From the NCBI GenBank assembly GCA_001414345.1, contig LLCB01000129.1, forward strand, positions 1 to 64,000: a DNA stretch of 64,000 nt. The letters are read 5' to 3'. Position 1 is the first letter of the stretch. Each line of letters starts with the position of its first letter. This DNA comes from Hymenoscyphus infarciens. Taxonomy: Eukaryota; Ascomycota; Leotiomycetes; Helotiales; Helotiaceae. The notes beneath the pieces were generated by a model, which had not been told where the DNA came from, did not search any database, and saw only the letters and a program-made list of their open reading frames with translations. Shown in pieces: positions 55,962-64,000 of this stretch. Position numbers and translations under genes: made by a program.

Positions 55962-57505
55962 TATAGTATAAGAGATAGATTATAGATTAGAAGCTTATAG
56001 CTAGGCTCGATGAAATACGTGAAAGTAATCTCTTATATAATATAGTAATAAACGTCTAAAGAGAAGAGGAGAGTACGAAGTACTCTCGTAACTATATATA
56101 GGTCCGCTACTAGTATAGTCACGTATCCTTCTTATAATATGCCTGTCTAAAAGAAAGGTTAGCTCTAAAGACCTAAAAAGGTAAAAGAAAGAAATAAATA
56201 AGGCTATAACTCGTCTTCTAGTTCTTAAGTAAGCTTTCTCTAAGTTATAGCTAGCTTTAGAGGTCGTATACTCTAGCTAGCGTCTATATAGCCACGTCCT
56301 ATTAAGCTATAATATTATCTAACTTCTAGCTATAAGTAAGTTCTTCTTAAGTTATAGCTAGCTTTAGAGGTCGTATACCCTAGCTAGTGTTATATATAAT
56401 AGTATCTCTTTCCTTTAAGATACTTAAGAGCGCTTTAAACTATACTTAACACCGGTGTGTATTCCTAGCCTATACTACGTCTTAGAGGGGTATATTAATA
56501 TAAGGAGTAAGAATTTAGTAAGATATAGACGTGCGGTTAGCAGACGTTAGACGTGCGAAGTTATCTAGAAGTAGATAGTAAAGTTATCGAGATAGCCGTT
56601 ACTATAGTAACGTAAGAAATACTAATAAGAGAGGAGAGGAGAGGAGATAAAACCGAGTCTCGGAGATTAATATTAGAGCGGAGGCGTAAAGATCGAGGAC
56701 TTAGGACTTAAGAGATTAAAGAGAGGTTACTTAAAAGATCGAAGAGTATATATATATTAAGAGATCGAAGAGGGGTTACTTGAGAGATTAAAGAGTATAT
56801 ATATATATTAAGAGATTAAAGAGAAGTTACTTAAAAGATCGAAGAGGGTATATATATAGAGCGGAAAGGGCGTAAGAGAAGAGGGGTTACTTAAGAGATC
56901 GAAGAGTATATATATATTAAGAGATCGAAGAGAGGTTACTTAAAAGATCGAAGAGAGTATATATATAAAGCGGAAAGGGCATAAGAGAAGAGGGGTTACT
57001 TAAGAGATCAAAGAGTATATATATATATTAAGAGATTAAAGAGAGTATATATATAGAGCAGAAAGAGCGTAAGAGGGATATCCTTTATCTTTCTCACTAA
57101 CCTACTAGAGAGCTAGGAGACGGTTATACTTATTACTAGACAGCGTATATACTAATAGCTAGATTCTAATCAGGTGTTCGAATTATAAGATTAGGAAGTA
57201 GACGAGAGAGGGAGAGAATAAGAGAGAGAGAGGACGAGAGAGGGAGATCGGTTATAATATAGTAGAAGTGGTTTTGGTAAGCGGAGTCGATTTAGAGAGG
57301 TTACTAGATTTTAGAGTATTACTACTATATAGTATAAGAGATAGATTATAGATTAAGAGCTTATAGCTAGGCTCGATGAAATACGTGAAAGTAATCTCTT
57401 ATATAGTATAGTAATAAACGTCTGAAGAGAAGAGAAGAGTGCGGAGCACTCTCGTAACTATATATAGGTCCGCTACTAGTGTGGTCACGTGTCCTTCCCG
57501 CAACA
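55962..57505 (+). mobile_element. short non-coding LTR element (TRIM-like) nested in the gypsy element
   Basis: Two 178-bp direct repeats (55962-56139 and 57328-57505) both begin TATAGTATAAGAG; they end TTATAATA and CCGCAACA. A perfect 5-bp target duplication GCCTA flanks the whole (55957-55961 and 57506-57510). The 1188-bp interior has no coding capacity and is built partly of purine-rich repeats of AAGAGATCGAAGAG and TATATATA (about 56,720-57,070). Polypurine tracts occur near 57,200-57,260. The total length (1544 bp) and lack of genes fit a terminal-repeat retrotransposon in miniature. The 3' LTR keeps more C and G than the 5' LTR. Confidence 0.8.
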
Positions 57506-60500
57506 GCCTAATCTATTTATATCGAGTAGTAAGGTCTAGTGTTCTTCTATTAGCTATATTAAGCCTTTTAAAAGTAACCTATTAACTTAAGAACTATTCT
57601 ACTCTACTTTAGAGTTAGTAAAGCTAATCTCTCTTCTTTCTTCTATTAACGTTATATTCTAATCTAGCTTAAGAACTTAATCTAAAAAAACATATATACT
57701 AGCTATTACTATACTACTACTACTACCTCCTTCTATTAAAGTAACTACTAGTTCCTTATAATATAAGATCCTTAAATTACCTCTATTTAACTCTACTTTA
57801 TAATAAATCCTTAAAGTAATAACCTTATTAATAAGTAAAGTTTATAAACTTAAAGTAAATACTTTAAATATAGTTAGTACTTCTTATTAATATACTTTTA
57901 TTTAGCTATAAACTCTTAATATAACTCGTTCCTCTTCTATAGTTCTATTATCTAAGAAGATAAGTAGAATAGCTAATCTTTAGTAATTTACTATAAAAGA
58001 TAAATTTACTTATATAACCTAGGAAACTAAAATTATAATAAAGTTATTTATTAATACTAACTACTTTAAGTTTAAAGAAGTAAGAATAAATTTAATTTAC
58101 TACTATACTTTTAGAAGAGCTTAAAACTATATTTACTTAAGATATAAGTTTAATACTATTAACTAGTTTAGTAGCTATAAAGAGATATTAACTTACCTCT
58201 AAAATATTACTATTAGCTCTTACTTATACTAAAAAGCTTATATCTAATACTAAGACTTTATTATATTAAAGATAAAAACTTTCTATAACTTCTATACTAA
58301 GTTCTAATAACTTATAAATAAAGTTAAAGTTCTCTTATAAGACTAAGTAAAAGACTTATAGAATAAATTAACTCTTATACTATACTAATCTCTTATTATT
58401 ACTAAGTTCTAAGCTAAGAGAGATATAAACTCCTTTTATAATCTTATAAGTAGTATTAATAGTAACCTCTAAAATCTTACTTCTTAAAAAGTATAAGTAA
58501 TAAACTTTCCTCTTATCTTAAACTTATATATACCTACTCTTATACCTACTAGCTCTTCTTTCTTTATAACCTCTTTTATCTCTCTTAGACGCCTTAACAC
58601 CTCTATTATAAATAACTACTTAACTCTAGAACTATTAGATAAGTACTTTAACTATAGTAAGCCTAGTTATTACGTTAAGAATTATCTAAAGCTAAGGATA
58701 TATAAGGTTAACTTTAAAGAGCTTAAAAGAAAAGATACTAGCTTAGAGTTAAGAAACAAAGAAGCTTAAAAGAAGACTCCTTTTTAGATAAATATAAGAT
58801 TAATTTCTCTAAGATTAATTTATAGTTATTAATTAGTAGAAAAGCATTTACTTTACTTAATATAATAACTATTAATAGATTTAATATATAAACTACTATC
58901 TTTAGTAACCTTAGAGTAAATACCTTTTCTTTTATAAATATATAACTTAGTTATAACTTTATAAAGTTCTATAATTTAAAGACTAAAAGACTTCCTATTT
59001 CTATTAAGATTTAAAGATATAATAGAGAAATTAAAAGTAAAGCTATATACTATCTCTTTTTAAATTATATCTTAGATAGCTATAAATTCTTTAATATACT
59101 ATTTATCCTCTTAGACTTAGATCTATATAATATTATCCTTAGCTAGAGGTTCTTTAAATACTTTTATATTAATATTAATATAACTTATTAGAAACTACTC
59201 TAGTCTAATAATCTTAAGCTTTACTTCTTTACTTAATAACTAACTCTTCTCTCTTAAGACACTATATAACTAAAAGACTCTATACTCTCTTACTAGAATA
59301 AAGCTAATACTTATAACTGAGCTATAGAAATAGATAAATAATACTAATAAGATAGAAGGCTCTTAAAGCCTATAAATTACTTTAAAATTAATACTATAAC
59401 TCTAGCTAGTTATACTCTAACTATATATAGTAGAGGAGGCTATAAGTCCTTAATATAAGTAAAATACTAGGTTATAAAGAAAGAACTTAAAAGTATTATA
59501 AAAAAGGTACTTACTCTAGTATACTATTAGAAACCCTTTATCTTAAAGAAGTTAGACTTTATTATTAATATTTTAGCTATTTTAGCTATAAGAATATATT
59601 ATTACTTACTCTAAAAAGATAATAAGATATTTACTATAAGTATATATAAAATCAATACTATTATAGCTAATTAAGAACTAGATATAGCCTCTAATATCGC
59701 TCTTCCTAATAAGTACTAAGACTTTAAAGAGGTATTTTCTAAGGCTATCTTAGATACTCTCCTACCTTACTAATACTATAACTATAAGATTAATCTTAAA
59801 AGTCTAAATACTCTTAAATATTCCTCTCTATATAAGATATTTATAGAAGAGTTATTAGCTATAAAGGAATCTATCTTAAAGAATCTCTATAAAGGGTTTA
59901 TTAAATATAACTAGTCTTCTTTTACTACTTCTATTCTATTTATAAAGAAAGTAAATAGAAGGCTACGTTTCTATATTAACTTTTAAAAACTTAATAATCT
60001 TACTTAAAAAGACTACTATCTATTACTTCTAATTAATAAAATACTTATATATATTAGTTAAGCTTATATTTTTACTAAACTAGATATTTAATAAGCTTTT
60101 TACTATATATAAATAGATCTAGATACTAAGGAATTAACTACTTTTTATACCTACTATAAAACGTATAAGTATAAGGTTCTACTATTTAGTCTAATAAATA
60201 GCCTATCTATCTACTAGTATTATATAAATAACGTTCTATTTAACTATTTAGACAACTTCTACTCTATCTACTTAAATAATATCCTTATCTACTTATTAAA
60301 CGTTCTTAAATATAAAGAGTATATATAAAAAGTCCTTTAATATCTTAAAGATACTAGGTTATAAGTTAATATTAAGAAGTATAAGTTTAATATTAAGAAG
60401 ATAAAATACCTTAGGTTTATTATTAATATTAATAGTATTAAAGTAGACCTTGAAAAGGTCTTAGTAGTATAGAAATAGTAAGCTTTAGAGATAGTAAAAG

Positions 60501-62815
60501 GCGTTTAAAGCTTCCTTAGTTTTTATAACTTCTATTAAAAGTTTATCTAGAACTATAGTATAATTATAAAGCTCTTAGTATACCTAGTATAAAATAATAT
60601 ACTTTTTAATTTTAATAAAGAGTATTAGGAAGTATTTAAAGACCTAAAGATAGTATTTACTTTTATACTAATCCTCTACTACTACTCTTTTAATCTCTCT
60701 ACTATAATTAAGATAGACGCTTTAAATAGAATTATTACTAGAGTATTATAATAATAATAAGCTAATAGAGAATAGTACCTTATAGCCTACTTTAGTAAGA
60801 CTATGTCTTTAGCTAAATATAACTATAAAATATATAATAAAGAGCTACTTACTATTATATACTTACTTATAAAATAGAGACTAGAACTATAAAGTACTTA
60901 TTCGAAAATCTATATTTATACTAATTATAAAGCGCTTAAGTACTTTATAACTACTAAGTAACTTACTACCTATTAAGTAAGATAGGCTAAAGCCTTAGCT
61001 AAGTACTATTTTATTATTATATTCTATTTAAAGTATAAGAATAGTAAAATAGATACTTTAACTTATAAAGTAAATAAAATATACTTATAAAAAGAACTTA
61101 AAAAGTAGTACTAGACTTATATACTTCTAATAAAGAAATAAGTTAATATAAAAGCACTTAAAGACCTAAAGGTTAAAATAAGCTTAATTATACTAGCTCT
61201 AGTTAATAATAACTACTTCTAAGAATTATTTATACTTTTAAAATAAATCTACTAAGTAAATAAGAATACTATAATACTTTAAGCTATATAAGTATAAGCT
61301 AAAACTAATACTAATTCCTTATATATCTTAGAGAAAGGTCTTTTACTTTACTAAAACTACTTAGTAATACTAGATATAGATATACTAAGAATAGACCTAA
61401 TTTATAAGGCTTATAATTAGATACTTTTAGCTTATCTAGAAAGGGATAAGACCTACTAGATTCTATATTTAAGATATATCTAGTAAAACATAAAAGCTAA
61501 TATTATAAGATATATATAAAACTATTATAATTATAAAAGAGTAGACGTTTCTTAAGATAAAACACTTAGCTATTTATACCTACTCCTAATACTACTATAT
61601 ATATAGTAATATATAGCTATAGATTTTAAGTCCTTTCTAGTTAATAAGCATAGTTATAATAATATATTTATAGTAATAAACTACTTATCTAAACAGTCTA
61701 TTTTAATACTCTACTATAAGAATATTACTTCTAAACAGATAATAAGGTTATATATTAAACATATTCTATAATACTATAGAATTCTAGAAAGTATAATATT
61801 AAATAGAAGCTCTTATTTTATTACTACGTTTTAAAGAGAGTTTACTTAAATCCTAAGTATTTAGCTTTAACTCTTAACTATAAACTACGCTTAAATAGAT
61901 AGCTAGACTAAGATTATAAATTAATACCTTAATTAGTACTTATAGTTATATATTAATTATTATTATATAAATTAGTCTAAGATCCTTCTAATAATAGACT
62001 ATATATAGTTAATACTACCTTATAATACTATTAGAATATCGCCTTTTAAGTTATAAAAGAGATATATACTAAGAACCTCGTTTAACTAGCAAATACTAGA
62101 ACTAGCTAATATAAAAGAATAGCTATTATAAGAAGAGGCTATAGTAGTTATAAAGATAATCTAGAAGGTCTTAGATATTAGCTAAGTAAATATATTAAAA
62201 GCTTAATAAAAGAAGAAATAAAATATAAATAAATATAAATAAGACGTTAATTTTAGAGTAAGAGATATAGTCTTTATTATAATAAAGAACTAAGTAACTT
62301 AATAACTAAGCTAAAAGCTAGACTACTAAATAGCTAGCTCTTTTAAGATTCTTAAAAAAGTAAGTTCTACTTTCTAATTATAACTACTAGCTTCTATTAA
62401 AGTTTACCTTATCTTTACTCTTAAAAAGTTATATAAGGTTATAGATAATCCTTTACTAGGATAGGTAGTTATACTACCTCTACTAATTATTATAAATAAA
62501 GAAGAGGAATAAGAGATTAAAGAAATACTAGCTAGTAAGAAGAGATAGTAGTCCCTTTATTACTAAATTAAGTAGAAAGGCTATAATAAAAACTTTAATT
62601 AGTATCTAGCTTAATAACTAATATATATACTATAACTAGTAGAGAGGTTCTATTTAGAGAAGCTAAAAATAGCTAGTTCTCTAAAAGCTCTTCTATTATA
62701 GAAAATAGTATATAAGGCTAAGAGAGAGGATTATAGTAAGCTAGAGCTTAATACTCCTATATTAAAAGAGAATAAAGCTACTTAGTTATAAAGAGCTCTT
62801 TTAAAAGAGAGGTAG

Positions 62816-63006
62816 TATAATAGTCTTAGTTATATATATTACTTATATAACTAGGTTAGCTTAAGGCTTTGCTAAGGCTTTGCTTAATATATATAAATAA
62901 AGCTAGAATGCTTATACTCTTCGCTTTTCTCTTTAGTTTAGTTTTCTTTAATATTAGATACTATTCTATAAGCACTCTCTTTGTGTATTTATAGAGAGCT
63001 GTCACA
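62816..63006 (+). repeat. 3' LTR of the Ty3/gypsy element
   Basis: 191 bp, beginning TATAATAG and ending GAGCTGTCACA. It is the less mutated of the two LTRs at its right end and defines the native terminus (TG...CA type). Confidence 0.85.
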
Positions 63007-63063
63007 GTTTTCACCTCTGAATATAAGGCTTCTTAGAGCGTTTTTAACTTAAAAATACGTTAT

Positions 63064-64000
63064 ATATTTGAATCTAACTTATCTTATTAAGAGCTTGTTT
63101 AGCTTATACTAGTTAAAGAGATATACTATCTATAATTAATAGCTCGTACTTAATATATATTTAGCTCTAAATATTCTATTATAAATAATATATAGAAAAG
63201 AAATAAGTATATTAAAATAGTAATTAATACTTTCACTCTCTAATTAATTATAAATACCTCTCTTTACTCTCTAAATTAATTGAATTATAACTATATAACT
63301 CTCTAAATAATACTCTCTAAGTATAAGTATATTCTAGTTATATTTCTAGTTATATTATAAAAAACTTTTAAGTAATAGCTATACTAGGTATTATAACTAT
63401 TATAACTATTATAACTAGTACTAATTTTAATAAGAGTATACTTCTAGAATAGTTATACTAGCTATTACACTTAGTACTAGCTATGCTACTATAAATTATA
63501 TATAGCGCTGAAAATAATATAAGTCGGCTATAGTATTCGTAGTACTAAGGCTAACCTACTATCTAACTCTCTAATACTAAGAATACTAAGACTAACTCGT
63601 CTACTAAGTCTTAAGATTATACGATTATACAACTAGCCTCTTACTTCTTTATATACTATATAGTTATATAAAACCCTATAATAGAACGAAATATATACTA
63701 CTATAGAAGAGGTATATAGAAGTGCGTTTAATAGAATAATATACGTAGATACTAGGCTCTAATATAGAAGAAAAGGCTAAACTAGCCTTTTCTAACTCTA
63801 GAAGAGTAGGCTGCATATATAAGAGGTTTTAGACGATATAAAAGAGGTACGAAACCGAACAACGATATACGTCGGCTAATATAAAAGCCTAAACTCTATA
63901 AAGTACGTCTGAAAGTCTAGATAGACGTACTTCTTCTAAATTAGATAAGGTAAAACAATAACTATCAAAACCTTATATATACGGCATATACTACGTAACC
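63064..64000. other. AT-rich, RIP-degraded sequence at the window end
   Basis: No open frames and no recognised repeats. ATAACTAT-type short repeats occur near 63.38-63.42 kb. It probably continues as transposon-rich sequence beyond the window. Confidence 0.55.

Larger units (their letters stand above)
55655..63006 (+). mobile_element. Ty3/gypsy chromovirus-type LTR retrotransposon, RIP-degraded
   Basis: Two 191-bp LTRs (55655-55845 and 62816-63006) flank it, with a perfect 5-bp target duplication GTTTT (55650-55654 and 63007-63011). Allowing for the nested element, the original length is about 5.8 kb. No frame is open. By eye, stop-ridden traces can be placed in family order: a zinc-knuckle-like segment near 58.65-58.69 kb with Cys replaced by Tyr, a protease trace near 59.1 kb, reverse transcriptase about 59.9-60.5 kb (the active-site region near 60,266-60,280 carries Asn where Asp is expected), RNase H about 60.6-61.1 kb, integrase about 61.2-62.1 kb, and a chromodomain trace about 62.46-62.66 kb. 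It is a fungal element and is dead. Confidence 0.85.
55597..63063 (+). repeat. MITE-like family III copy split by a retrotransposon
   Basis: The left part (55597-55654) and right part (63012-63063) together match the family III copy at 53786-53894. Joined, they give about 110 bp, the normal length. The break falls in the GAGTTTT part of the repeat, where the 5-base target duplication of the LTR element lies. Confidence 0.72.

Noticed and set aside
57506..62815. Search for an intact gag or pol reading frame in the retrotransposon
   Set aside because: Every frame is closed by many TAG/TAA codons; only degraded domain traces remain, so no CDS is reported.

Overview
The window is nuclear DNA of a filamentous ascomycete, most likely a Leotiomycete (Botrytis/Sclerotinia relatives); the class is inferred from general resemblance, not from a search. 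Genes carry 47-74 nt spliceosomal introns, some with clear CTAAC/CTGAT-type branch points. The only tRNA found has a 16-nt intron. Large AT-rich blocks contain transposons saturated with C:G to T:A changes, the usual trace of repeat-induced point mutation (RIP).

Layout. 1-9.7 kb: gene-poor, rich in microsatellites and strand-asymmetric tracts, with one perfect hairpin. 9.7-16 kb: small TA-flanked inverted-repeat elements (MITEs), AT-rich relics and a tRNA-Val(AAC). 16.0-18.5 kb: MET6, cobalamin-independent methionine synthase (-). 18.9-37.1 kb: an accessory, eroding compartment with a 1009-bp hAT-like element, more MITEs, a possible 4-exon gene whose N-terminus looks like a histone H3 tail, an 82-codon spliced gene, a member of an undescribed small-protein family, and several pseudogenes (DUF6604-type, a mucin-like membrane protein, unknowns). 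38.0-49.9 kb: a conserved housekeeping block of APQ12-like (+), GPN3 (-), SLD3 (-), a Zn(II)2Cys6 transcription factor (+) and GUT2 (+). 50-53.7 kb: a NACHT/NLR fragment and two divergent members of the small-protein family. 53.7-64 kb: a RIP-degraded nest in which a MITE is split by a Ty3/gypsy chromovirus (191-bp LTRs, GTTTT target duplication), itself split by a short non-coding LTR element (178-bp LTRs, GCCTA target duplication).

The conserved genes act in separate pathways: methionine synthesis, nuclear envelope/lipid homeostasis, RNA polymerase II assembly, origin firing, transcription and mitochondrial glycerol-3-phosphate oxidation. No metabolic cluster is apparent. The most novel items are the H3-tail-like gene (21.1-21.6 kb), the three-copy small-protein family (30.6, 52.4-52.8, 53.35 kb) and the nested repeats, whose lengths and target duplications can be resolved to the base.
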